Source of the DNA: Algoriphagus sp.
Lineage (GTDB): Bacteria; Bacteroidota; Bacteroidia; Cytophagales; Cyclobacteriaceae
Direction: 5' to 3'
DNA length: 64,000 bases
NCBI RefSeq assembly: GCF_030694375.1
Contig: NZ_JAUXYL010000023.1
Span: forward strand, 124,001-188,000
Shown: piece after piece, positions 34,313-41,878 of the stretch
Layout of the letters: the number at the start of each line of letters is the position of its first letter
Position numbering within the stretch: the first letter of the stretch is position 1
Notes under the pieces: generated by a model
Seen by the model: only the letters and a program-made list of their open reading frames with translations
Databases searched by the model: none
Told to the model about the DNA's origin: nothing
Program-made: the position numbers and the translations under genes

Positions 34313-35866
34313 ATGATTAAGGACTCAATACGTACCCACATTCCGCTTGTAATTGGCCTACTTGCCATTGCCTCGGTGTGGCTTTTACCTTGGAGGTTTC
34401 AAGTCAATGATGATGTACTGATGATGTGGTTGGTGTCCGGAGCTTATACCGGAATTCCCGAATCTTATGCTGTTTTCATTCATCCTTTGCTGAGTTGGTT
34501 TTTTTCCCTGTTGTATCGGTCTTTTCCACTGGCCAATTGGTATGCGGGAACTTGGTTTTGGACGATAGGGATTTCTTTCTTTTTGATTTTTAAAAAACTG
34601 GAATTCAGCAGTAATCCTGTTGTCTTTAAGAGATTTCTCTTGGTGGTGATCCTTGCACTGTGCCTTCATTTTTGCTATTTCCTACAGTTTACACAAGTAG
34701 CAGGATTGGCATGCTTGGCTTCATTGATTCATCTTTTCGGGATAGGAGGTAATAAAAATCGGATCTTGTCAGGGATAGCCTTGGGTCTTTTTGTTCTCGC
34801 TTTATTGATTCGCTGGGAAGCAGTTGTATTGGTAGGTATTGGGTTTTTAGCATGGAAAGTGAGCCGTTTTGGGTCTCAATTTTTTCAGAATAATTTAAAA
34901 AATCTTGTATTTATAGTGGTTTCATTTGGTGTGGTGTTGGTTGGAAAGCTGTTCTGGGAAAGCCAATCAGAATTTGTGGATTTTCTGGAATTCAATAAGG
35001 CGAGAGCTTCGGTAATTGACCATCCTGTTTTCAGACAGGATGTAGTTAAAGATGAAATTGACCGAAATTCTGATTGGTATTTTTTCGCAAACTGGTATTT
35101 TGAAGAAGGGTTTCCGACTATAGATCAGCTCCGGTCAAAAAAAACAGAACTCGACGCGCGTTTGCTTAGTGTAGCGGAGGTCTCCAATTCCCTGAAAAGA
35201 CTCTTTCAAATTCAAAAAACTGAGGCTTTTAAGTCTATGCTGATCCTGGTTTTTGTGGGTTCATTTTGGCTAATCTATTTTGATACTAGGCGCGCAATCA
35301 TTTTTGCCTTGGGCTGGTTGATTTTTTTCTTTTTGTTTAATCACTTTTTCCTCATTCAAGGAAGAGTCATTGTCGTGTTTTTTCTCCCCTTTTTGATTCC
35401 GATTCTGGAATTTCAAGGGGATATGAAAGGGAATAAGAAATGGAAAATTGGATCGCTAATCCTTTTTACAGCTTTGATAGTGCACACAATTAATTTTCTA
35501 AAAGAGGCAGAAGGCAGGAAACAAATGGATAAAGAGTTCATTCAGCTGAGTGAGGGGATAAGAGCGGGTGATCCAATATTTGTAGAAGGATACCACTCTC
35601 ATAACTCCACATTGATGTATTCTTTGGCTCATCCTGCTCCAATGATTGTTACAGGATGGATTGCCAGGAGCCCTTTTCAGCAAAGAGCTCTCAGAAGGTT
35701 TGGGCTCAATCGGTTTGGAGAGATGGAGCACTACGCTCTATTTTCGGTCGTCGGTCAAACTGAGATAGTTTTCCCCAGATATGCTAACCACGCTTTTGGT
35801 ATATTCGAACTGGAAAAGGTCAGCTCAAGTAAAAACTTCGTGCTTCAGGAATTTATTAAAAAATGA
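34313..35866 (+). CDS. Polytopic membrane protein, second GT-C-like protein
   Basis: 517 residues with about ten hydrophobic helices. The first loop has VNDDVLMMWLVSGAYTG, with Asp-Asp where GT-C enzymes have acidic catalytic residues, followed by the FIHPLLSWFFSLLYR helix. A soluble stretch near residues 220-300 and a C-terminal soluble part (from about 400, FIQLSEGIRAGDPIFVEGYHSHNS) are seen. It follows the previous membrane protein by 16 bases. A transferase or modifier of a surface glycan is the likely role, from fold and context only. It ends nine bases from the convergent DUF6265 gene. Confidence 0.6.
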   Translation: MIKDSIRTHIPLVIGLLAIASVWLLPWRFQVNDDVLMMWLVSGAYTGIPESYAVFIHPLLSWFFSLLYRSFPLANWYAGTWFWTIGISFFLIFKKLEFSSNPVVFKRFLLVVILALCLHFCYFLQFTQVAGLACLASLIHLFGIGGNKNRILSGIALGLFVLALLIRWEAVVLVGIGFLAWKVSRFGSQFFQNNLKNLVFIVVSFGVVLVGKLFWESQSEFVDFLEFNKARASVIDHPVFRQDVVKDEIDRNSDWYFFANWYFEEGFPTIDQLRSKKTELDARLLSVAEVSNSLKRLFQIQKTEAFKSMLILVFVGSFWLIYFDTRRAIIFALGWLIFFFLFNHFFLIQGRVIVVFFLPFLIPILEFQGDMKGNKKWKIGSLILFTALIVHTINFLKEAEGRKQMDKEFIQLSEGIRAGDPIFVEGYHSHNSTLMYSLAHPAPMIVTGWIARSPFQQRALRRFGLNRFGEMEHYALFSVVGQTEIVFPRYANHAFGIFELEKVSSSKNFVLQEFIKK

Positions 35867-35875
35867 ATTTTTGGT

Positions 35876-36370
35876 TCAAAGCCCCTTTCGTACAAATTTG
35901 AATTCCTCGATTATTCTTTCTCCGTTTTGAGTTAAAGCCAATTGGTAGATCATTTCGTTGCCAATCCGCTCGATGGTCAATCCATGAAACCATACTTTGT
36001 TTTCACCTAATTCAATCAGCCGAAATGTTGTCCATTCTTCTCGATCTTCCCATCCCGAAAGATCAGGGCCGAAATGCTTGAGTTTCATAGATACGCTTTC
36101 ACCTTCCTGTACCAAATTCATAAATTCGGAAAAAACCAATTTTCCATCTTCCCAAAATCGAAACGTGCCGATCATATGGCCATCCACTGCAGGCATCCAG
36201 ACTTCTTCACAATCCCCACCCAATCCCGGGCCGGTCCAATAGCCTACCATCCAATTGAGGCCTTCGACCGTTCCTATGCCGGGAGCTTGATCAGCCTCAA
36301 GTTGTCTGACTTGAGCAACTAAGAAATGACTAAATGTCAGAAAAAGGGTGAGCGTGAAAAGTGCCTTCAT
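35876..36370 (-). CDS. DUF6265-like secreted protein
   Basis: 164 residues with a signal peptide (LFTLTLFLTFSHFLVAQ). The mature sequence follows the DUF6265 pattern: GLNWMVGYWTGPGLGGDCEEVWMPAVDGHMIGTFRFWEDGKLVFSEF, then MKLKHFGPDLSGWEDREEWTTFRL. This is a lipocalin-like beta-barrel of unknown ligand, frequent in Bacteroidetes periplasm. It lies 34 bp downstream of the HesB-like gene on the same strand but is not obviously linked to it. Confidence 0.75.
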   Translation of the reverse strand: MKALFTLTLFLTFSHFLVAQVRQLEADQAPGIGTVEGLNWMVGYWTGPGLGGDCEEVWMPAVDGHMIGTFRFWEDGKLVFSEFMNLVQEGESVSMKLKHFGPDLSGWEDREEWTTFRLIELGENKVWFHGLTIERIGNEMIYQLALTQNGERIIEEFKFVRKGL

Positions 36371-36404
36371 CGTCCTGTTTTTGGTTGGCTGAAGTTACAA
36401 AAAA

Positions 36405-36719
36405 TCAGCTATCGTGCCGTTTGGGGATATCAGGATTGACGAAAGTAAAGCCACGGGCTTCATCTCCTTCAAAAAAGTCAATCTGCATTCCCATCAGAAA
36501 CATGTAATGCTTTTTCTCGATCAAAACAGGAATTCCGTCAATCTCAAACTGCTGATCCTCAGCTTTTGGCTTATCAAATCCCAATGCATAAGCCATACCG
36601 CCACAGCCTCCGCCTTTGACACCCACTCGCAAATAATAGTCTGTGGGGATATTCTTGGTAGCCATGATGTGTTTGATTTCAGCCTCGGCTTTTTCAGTGA
36701 TAGAAATGGGAATCAGCAT
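36405..36719 (-). CDS. HesB/IscA-fold protein lacking the C-terminal CxC
   Basis: 104 residues with the A-type Fe-S carrier fold: ITEKAEAEIKHIM, YLRVGVKGGGCGGMAYALGFD and FTFVNPDIPKRHDS. A-type carriers use three cysteines, one in the GGCSG-like loop and two in a C-terminal CGCG. Here only the first is present; the C-terminus ends PDIPKRHDS with no cysteine. The second member in the window (43715) keeps all three. It may bind a cluster differently or have another job. Because the fold is otherwise intact, this is not a decayed gene. Confidence 0.85.
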   Translation of the reverse strand: MLIPISITEKAEAEIKHIMATKNIPTDYYLRVGVKGGGCGGMAYALGFDKPKAEDQQFEIDGIPVLIEKKHYMFLMGMQIDFFEGDEARGFTFVNPDIPKRHDS

Positions 36720-36832
36720 GCTGTCAAAATCAAAGTTTTAGGAATTTGGTTCGTGTTTCGATTCAAATTTACGGATTCGGCCGATTTTTTGACTGATTAG
36801 AAATGCTGATATTCGAATACAAAAAAATCACA

Positions 36833-37354
36833 ATGGATTATTTACTGGATTTATTAAAAATCATTTTGCCGGCAGGTATTGTCTTGTATGGCATGTACCT
36901 CGTGGTCGTTTCTTTTCTTTCCAAAGAGCGGGAGAAATTGTTGATTGACCTCAAAACTCAAAATACTCAAGTCGTACTTCCGATCCGACTTCAGGCGGCC
37001 GAGCGGCTTTGCCTGCTATTGGAGCGAATCACGCCCAATAATTTGGTGAGAAGGTCTAACCCCAGTCAATTTTCTGCGGCAGAGCTTCATCCTCAGCTTT
37101 TGGCCGAGGTTCGAGAGGAATTCAATCATAACCTCAGTCAGCAGGTTTATTTTTCGGAAGAAACTTGGGAAGCTGTAAGACGCGCTGTGGAGGATGTAAC
37201 CACCTTATTGAATTTAAGCCGTCAATCGCTACATGCCGAAGCAAGTGGAATGGATCTGGCAAAAGCTATTTTCGCACAATCACTTGAGCAAAAAAACGAT
37301 GCAATATCCTATGCGCTTCGACAAGTGAAATCTGAAATCCAACTTCATTTCTAA
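36833..37354 (+). CDS. Membrane-anchored protein of unknown function
   Basis: About 173 residues from the ATG at 36833 (an upstream ATG at 36803 adds ten residues before the helix). One N-terminal transmembrane helix (LLKIILPAGIVLYGMYLVVVSFL) is followed by a cytoplasmic helical domain: LPIRLQAAERLCLLLERITPNNLVRR, LSQQVYFSEETWEAVRRAVEDVTTLLN. It is conserved in Bacteroidetes as I remember it but has no assigned function. It starts an operon of five genes with four-base gaps or overlaps (DUF1232, thioredoxin-like, SDR, dtd). Confidence 0.72.
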   Translation: MDYLLDLLKIILPAGIVLYGMYLVVVSFLSKEREKLLIDLKTQNTQVVLPIRLQAAERLCLLLERITPNNLVRRSNPSQFSAAELHPQLLAEVREEFNHNLSQQVYFSEETWEAVRRAVEDVTTLLNLSRQSLHAEASGMDLAKAIFAQSLEQKNDAISYALRQVKSEIQLHF

Positions 37355-37358
37355 GCCA

Positions 37359-37769
37359 ATGACAACCTTCACTTCTAAGACCTCCGAAATTGTTGAAAAA
37401 GCGAAAATGCTTTTTGGAAAACAGGTAGACGTAATTATCCGACAGGAGCAGAAAGTGGTAGAACTTGTCCAAAATGTGGGAAAAAGGTTGTTAAAATTGG
37501 CTCATAACCCGAAAGTTCAAAAGCTGACAGCACCTATTCAGGTTTTTATTCGAATGATCAAAGCACATTTTGGAGGACAACATAAAATGGCATTGAGTTC
37601 ACTTGGAATGATTGTATTGGCCATGGTTTATTTCGTTTCGCCCATAGATTTGATTCCCGATTTCCTTGGGATTTTCGGATTTGCGGACGATCTATCGGTG
37701 ATTTTGGCTGTCTATGCCAAATTGAAGGATGAAGTTGATCAATTTTTAGAGTGGGAGCGAACTCAGTAA
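37359..37769 (+). CDS. YkvA family (DUF1232) membrane protein
   Basis: 136 residues. The DUF1232 core is MALSSLGMIVLAMVYFVSPIDLIPDFLGIFGFADDLSVILAVYAKLKDEVDQFLEWE, with the conserved SPIDLIPD and DD motifs. The first 75 residues are a charged amphipathic stretch. The family is small, membrane-linked and of unknown function, often near cell-envelope or stress genes. It lies four bases after the preceding membrane protein and 34 before the thioredoxin-like gene. Confidence 0.85.
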   Translation: MTTFTSKTSEIVEKAKMLFGKQVDVIIRQEQKVVELVQNVGKRLLKLAHNPKVQKLTAPIQVFIRMIKAHFGGQHKMALSSLGMIVLAMVYFVSPIDLIPDFLGIFGFADDLSVILAVYAKLKDEVDQFLEWERTQ

Positions 37770-37803
37770 CAAACTCTTCTGTTCTCCCACAAATCTTTAA
37801 TAA

Positions 37804-38424
37804 ATGGAATTTTTAAGTCACCCGGTTACTCAAAAGGTAATCGATCAAGGTTTTTCCTACTCTAAATTTGTTGAGTTTACAGAACAATTGGTTAGGGAAA
37901 ATCGCACTACCGGATCAAATCAAAGCGAAGCGTACCTTGAGTATACCAAGATGTGTCTTCAGCGGATGAGACGTTGGGACAAGACTGCCAAAGTATCCCC
38001 TAAAATTGAAAAACTCGTGCAATCCATTCAGGAAGCTCAAGTTTGGTTGCTGATTACGGAAGCTTGGTGCGGAGACGGTTCCCAATCTATTCCTTATCTG
38101 GCTAAATTGGCAGAGCTCAACCCGAAAATCGACCTAAGGATCATTATGCGGGATGAATTCCCCGAAATCATGGACGCCTATCTTACCCATGGTGCTAGAT
38201 CAATTCCTAAGTTAGTGGCTTTTACCCGGGACTTGAAGGTTGAGCTTTTCACTTGGGGACCAAAGCCAAATTACCTTTTAACCAGACACAAGGAATACAA
38301 ACACGATTCTAAGGGAAAGTCCTACAAAGAATTTTTGGAGGAAATTCACCTTTGGTACGCAAGAAATAAAAATCAGGACTTGGAATCAGAGCTTTTACCT
38401 TTGATCCAATCTACGCTACTTTGA
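37804..38424 (+). CDS. Thioredoxin family protein with single active-site Cys
   Basis: 206 residues, cytoplasmic. The thioredoxin-like fold is seen in VWLLITEAWCGDGSQSIPYLAKLAE and the cis-proline loop ARSIPKLVAF. The active site is WCGDGSQ: one cysteine with the second replaced by Asp-Gly, the usual form of this Thioredoxin_9-like family. A monothiol or non-redox role is therefore likely. It sits in the middle of the 36.8-39.6 kb operon, four bases before the SDR gene. Confidence 0.82.
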   Translation: MEFLSHPVTQKVIDQGFSYSKFVEFTEQLVRENRTTGSNQSEAYLEYTKMCLQRMRRWDKTAKVSPKIEKLVQSIQEAQVWLLITEAWCGDGSQSIPYLAKLAELNPKIDLRIIMRDEFPEIMDAYLTHGARSIPKLVAFTRDLKVELFTWGPKPNYLLTRHKEYKHDSKGKSYKEFLEEIHLWYARNKNQDLESELLPLIQSTLL

Positions 38425-38428
38425 CTCC

Positions 38429-39148
38429 ATGAAAATCGCATTAATATCCGGTACTTCCGGACTTGTTGGTATGCAGTTGCTTCATCAGCTTTTACAGGGA
38501 AAAGAATATGATTATGTCCTGAGCGTAGGCAGAAGGAAGCTGGCGCTAAAACACGAAAAACTGGTTCAAATCGACGGAGATCTCTCCAAAATTAACAGTT
38601 GGGACTGGCAGGAAAAAGTGAATGCTCAATCCCTGGGTGGTGCATACCATGGATTAATAGAAACCATTTCCACTAAAACTTCTGAAATCCACGCCTTTTC
38701 AAGTCTTGGAACGACGATCAAAGTAGCCGGTTCGAAGGAACAGTTCTATGCCATTGACCATGATTTGGTAATTGAATTCGCCCGATGGGCAAAAAAGATC
38801 GGGGCAGGCAAGTTCCTGTATGTTTCAGCTTTAGGTGCTGATTCGACCTCCTCCGTTTTTTACAACAAAGTCAAAGGTGAAACAGAGGAAGACCTGAAAA
38901 CGATTAAATTTGACTATTTGGGATTCTTTCGTCCCTCACTTTTGCTCGGAAACCGAAGTGAATTCCGCTTTGGAGAACTGGTCGCGACGATTTTCATGAA
39001 ACCGTTGGTTTGGCTCAAACTGGCAAAAAATATCCGGCCGATCTATGATTATCAGGTGGCCAAAGCATTGGTAAAAAAAGCCCTTGCCACTAATTCAAGT
39101 GCAGTGGAAGTGGTGCTCTCCGGACAAATGCAAGATTTAAGCAAATGA
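38429..39148 (+). CDS. NAD(P)-binding SDR-type protein (TIP30/HTATIP2-like)
   Basis: 239 residues. The Rossmann start is IALISGTSGLVGMQLLHQLL, then SVGRRKLAL where an adenine-phosphate-binding Arg is expected, and FSSLGTTIKVAG with FLYVSALGADSTSSVFYNKVKGETEE containing Tyr-x3-Lys (YNKVK). It resembles the atypical SDR group of TIP30-like oxidoreductases. Substrate unknown. The stop overlaps the start of dtd by four bases. Confidence 0.8.
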   Translation: MKIALISGTSGLVGMQLLHQLLQGKEYDYVLSVGRRKLALKHEKLVQIDGDLSKINSWDWQEKVNAQSLGGAYHGLIETISTKTSEIHAFSSLGTTIKVAGSKEQFYAIDHDLVIEFARWAKKIGAGKFLYVSALGADSTSSVFYNKVKGETEEDLKTIKFDYLGFFRPSLLLGNRSEFRFGELVATIFMKPLVWLKLAKNIRPIYDYQVAKALVKKALATNSSAVEVVLSGQMQDLSK

Positions 39149-39597
39149 TAGCAGTCATTCAGCGTGTTTCCGAATCTGCCGTCAAAATTGACGGAAAAAT
39201 AAAGGCCGAGATCGGCCTAGGTTTAATGATTCTATTGGGAATAGAGGATGCTGACAATCAGGAAGACATCGAGTGGCTTTCCAAAAAGATCGTAAATCTC
39301 AGGATTTTTCCAGACGAAAATGGGGTGATGAATCGCAGCGTTTCAGAAGTGGGAGGGGAGATTTTGTTGATTTCCCAATTTACGCTTCATGCCAGCACCA
39401 AAAAGGGAAATCGTCCGTCGTACATCAAAGCTGCCAAACCCGATTTTGCCATTCCGATGTATGAAAGAATGATTCAGGTATTAGAATCAGAACTCGGGAA
39501 ATCAATCGGAACAGGTGAATTTGGAGCTGACATGAAAGTAAGTTTGGTCAATGATGGCCCGGTTACGATTGTGATCGATTCGAAAAATCGGGTTTAG
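39145..39597 (+). CDS. dtd: D-aminoacyl-tRNA deacylase
   Basis: Removes D-amino acids wrongly attached to tRNA. 150 residues, the normal length. Conserved motifs: the opening AVIQRVSESAVKIDGK, ILLISQFTLHAST (SQxT) and GNRPSYIKAAKP with the Gly-cisPro-type region, then GEFGADMKVSLVNDGPVTIVIDS at the end. Translation is probably coupled to the SDR gene by the ATGA overlap. Confidence 0.95.
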   Translation: MIAVIQRVSESAVKIDGKIKAEIGLGLMILLGIEDADNQEDIEWLSKKIVNLRIFPDENGVMNRSVSEVGGEILLISQFTLHASTKKGNRPSYIKAAKPDFAIPMYERMIQVLESELGKSIGTGEFGADMKVSLVNDGPVTIVIDSKNRV

Positions 39598-39657
39598 ACT
39601 TGAGAGTGCAGGATAGTGGAACTTGGCTGCTGTCGTATTTTCAATGAAAAGACCGCC

Positions 39658-41139
39658 ATGTTCAGCACCTACATATATGCTCTTGCTATTTTTTTATTCT
39701 TTGGAGAAAAAACAGATTCCTTAGATTTTCAGAATGGACCTGAGCAGTCTCAGCTGGTAAAACCAAACTTGGTTTTTATTCTGGCAGATCAGTGGAGAGC
39801 TCAGGAAATGGGTTATGCCGGTAATTCCCAAATTAAAACTCCTAATCTGGATAAGTTTGCTCAGGAAAGTCTGATTTTTGAACACACAGTCGCCACTTTA
39901 CCAGTTTGCGCTCCTTGGAGGGCTAGTTTTTTGACCGGTCAGTATCCTTTGACGCATGGGATTTTTTACAATGACAAACCACTTCCCAATGAAGCCTTAA
40001 CCTTGGGGGAGATTTATAAAAGTGAAGGCTATCAAACAGGGTATATCGGAAAATGGCACCTGAATGGGCATCAGCGAGGTGAGGATCCATTTAGCGGACG
40101 AGACAAGCCAATACCTGCTGAAAGAAGACAAGGGTTTGACTATTGGAAAGTGCGTGAAGTGAGTCATAATTATAACAACAGCTTTTACTTTGATGAAAAT
40201 GATCAGCGTCATGTCTGGCCGGGCTATGATGTATTTCCCCAGACAGACAGCGCGATCAGTTTTATGGCAAAAAACAAGGAGAAACCATTCGCCTTGATTT
40301 TGTCCTATGGACCGCCTCATGATCCTTACTTTTCTGCTCCCGCTGAGTTCAAGGCGCTTTATGATGCCAAGACATTAAAATTAAGACCAAATGTGCCAAT
40401 TGAATTTCAGGATAGTGCCAGAAATGTATTGGCTGGTTATTATGCCCATGCCTCAGCCATTGATCATGCCTTTGGTAAACTACTTCAGGCTTTAGACGAC
40501 TTGGGACTTAAGGATAACACGCTGCTGGTATTTACCTCTGAGCATGGAGATATGTTGATGTCAAAGGGGGTTTTAAAAAAGCAAAGACCTTGGGATGAGT
40601 CGATTCTGGTCCCCATGCTGATGCGTTTCCCTGCTGGATTAGGAACGCAGTCTCGAGTGATTCAAAACCCCATCGGTACACCCGATTTACTCCCTACTTT
40701 TTTGGGGTTAAGTGGGATAAAAATCCCAAGCCAAGTGGAGGGGAAAGACTTTTCTCAAGATTTAATACAAGGAAAAGATATTGATAATGAAGCCTCCTTG
40801 ATCCTGCTTCCTGTTCCTTTTCACGAATGGCAGTTTTCTAACGGAGGAAGAGAATATCGCGGAATCCGGACAAAACGATACACTTATGTGAGGGATTTGA
40901 AGGGACCTTGGCTGCTGTATGATAATGAATCTGACCCTTATCAACTCAAGAATTTGGTTGATAAAAAAGAGGTAACCAACCTTCAAAAAGAGCTGGAAAA
41001 TTTACTCAAAGCTAAATTGAAGGAGCGAAAGGATGAATTCATGCCGGCAGATTATTACATGACCAAATGGAATTACCTCTACGATCGGACCGATAGCATT
41101 AGGCCTCAGGACTACCTCATGAGAAACAGATTTCCATGA
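39658..41139 (+). CDS. Secreted sulfatase
   Basis: Formylglycine-dependent sulfatase, about 493 residues from the ATG at 39658, with an N-terminal hydrophobic signal (STYIYALAIFLFFG). The metal site is NLVFILADQWRAQEMGYAG (Asp). The modification motif is VCAPWRASFLTG: Cys-x-Pro-x-Arg is kept, with Trp where Ser is usual. The YIGKWHL motif and a late FTSEHGDML (Asp/His) complete the active site. It needs a formylglycine-generating or anSME enzyme, not seen here. It acts on a sulfated glycan, sulfolipid or small ester; no polysaccharide utilisation locus is nearby. Confidence 0.9.
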   Translation: MFSTYIYALAIFLFFGEKTDSLDFQNGPEQSQLVKPNLVFILADQWRAQEMGYAGNSQIKTPNLDKFAQESLIFEHTVATLPVCAPWRASFLTGQYPLTHGIFYNDKPLPNEALTLGEIYKSEGYQTGYIGKWHLNGHQRGEDPFSGRDKPIPAERRQGFDYWKVREVSHNYNNSFYFDENDQRHVWPGYDVFPQTDSAISFMAKNKEKPFALILSYGPPHDPYFSAPAEFKALYDAKTLKLRPNVPIEFQDSARNVLAGYYAHASAIDHAFGKLLQALDDLGLKDNTLLVFTSEHGDMLMSKGVLKKQRPWDESILVPMLMRFPAGLGTQSRVIQNPIGTPDLLPTFLGLSGIKIPSQVEGKDFSQDLIQGKDIDNEASLILLPVPFHEWQFSNGGREYRGIRTKRYTYVRDLKGPWLLYDNESDPYQLKNLVDKKEVTNLQKELENLLKAKLKERKDEFMPADYYMTKWNYLYDRTDSIRPQDYLMRNRFP

Positions 41140-41163
41140 ATCAGAATGCCCGGGATATGAAAT

Positions 41164-41508
41164 TTATTCTGGTTCATTTACCATAAAGTCTTCCAAGGCT
41201 TTCTCAACATATTGATTTAGCGAATATCCTTGTTTCAGCGCTTTTCTAGCTGCTTTTTTATGAAGCTCGGGTTTGATCCGAACATTGAATGAACCTTTGT
41301 AAGACTTCTCAGGCTTCTTTCCGATTTCGCTGCAGATTTCTATATAATCTTCCACTGCCTCTTCGAAGGCAGATTTCAAATCGGCCACCGTGCCTCCTTC
41401 AAAAGTCACTAAGTCATCAATCCCCTCAATTTTTCCATGAAAAACTTCATCTTCAGATGAGTATGACACAGACCCAATGAAGTTTTTGTGTTCAATTATA
41501 TTGTTCAT
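41164..41508 (-). CDS. hicB: HicB family antitoxin
   Basis: 114 residues. The N-terminal HicB partial RNase-H-like fold: FIGSVSYSSEDEVFHGKIEGIDDLVTFEGGTVADLKSAFEEAVEDYIE. The C-terminal ribbon-helix-helix-type DNA-binding part: GSFNVRIKPELHKKAARKALKQGYSLNQYVEKALEDFM. It should bind HicA and repress its own promoter. The start overlaps the hicA stop by four bases; the toxin gene is upstream, as in standard hicAB operons. Confidence 0.9.
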   Translation of the reverse strand: MNNIIEHKNFIGSVSYSSEDEVFHGKIEGIDDLVTFEGGTVADLKSAFEEAVEDYIEICSEIGKKPEKSYKGSFNVRIKPELHKKAARKALKQGYSLNQYVEKALEDFMVNEPE

Positions 41509-41762
41509 AGCAGTTCTTCTTTTGTTAAAATATTGATCACATCCAGAATCACGTAAGTTTTCAAAATCGATGAGGGATGAGGTTTATGAAGCCGAATAAT
41601 GGATTTAGTTTGAATATTGATAAATAACCTTCTCGAACCAGCAGTTTTTCCAGTATTCTTTTCTTCATAACCTAGGCCAAGTAATAAAGTCTCCAACTCT
41701 TCATACCTAAAGTCCTTAGGTTTTTGAAGTAATCTTGCCTTCAATTTATCCAACTTAGCCAT
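41505..41762 (-). CDS. hicA: HicA family toxin, GSR variant
   Basis: 85 residues with the double-stranded RNA-binding-like HicA fold. The central loop reads TAGSRRLFIN followed by IIRLHKPHPSSILKTYVILDVINIL. In characterised HicA toxins the catalytic His follows Gly-Ser (GSH). Here it is Arg. Many Bacteroidetes HicA-like proteins show GSR too, in my memory, so this may be a subgroup with altered activity. It is the first gene of the pair with hicB. Confidence 0.85.
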   Translation of the reverse strand: MAKLDKLKARLLQKPKDFRYEELETLLLGLGYEEKNTGKTAGSRRLFINIQTKSIIRLHKPHPSSILKTYVILDVINILTKEELL

Positions 41763-41796
41763 AGATAAAAGTAACTAAAATTCAGTTGCATTTCAT

Positions 41797-41829
41797 AAAA
41801 AAAATGGCTGAAATTTTACTTCCAGCCAA
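41797..41829 (-). terminator. Rho-independent terminator of thiL
   Basis: On the minus strand TGGCTG pairs with CAGCCA around an AT-rich loop, followed by eight T (41797-41804). It lies beyond the heptamer array that follows the thiL stop. Confidence 0.75.
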
Positions 41830-41878
41830 TCTTGTTTCTTGAATCTAATATCTTAAGTCTAATATCTTGCTTCTTTCA
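41830..41878 (-). repeat. Seven heptamers between thiL stop and its terminator
   Basis: Perfect 7-nt register: on the plus strand TCTTGNN and TCTAATA units alternate; on the thiL strand they read NNCAAGA/TATTAGA. The last unit includes the TCA complement of the thiL stop (41876-41878). Confidence 0.85.

Noticed and set aside
36405..36719. HesB-like gene as a frameshifted pseudogene
   Set aside because: The fold motifs are intact and the stop follows a normal C-terminal strand; no CGCG is found in the other frames just beyond the stop.
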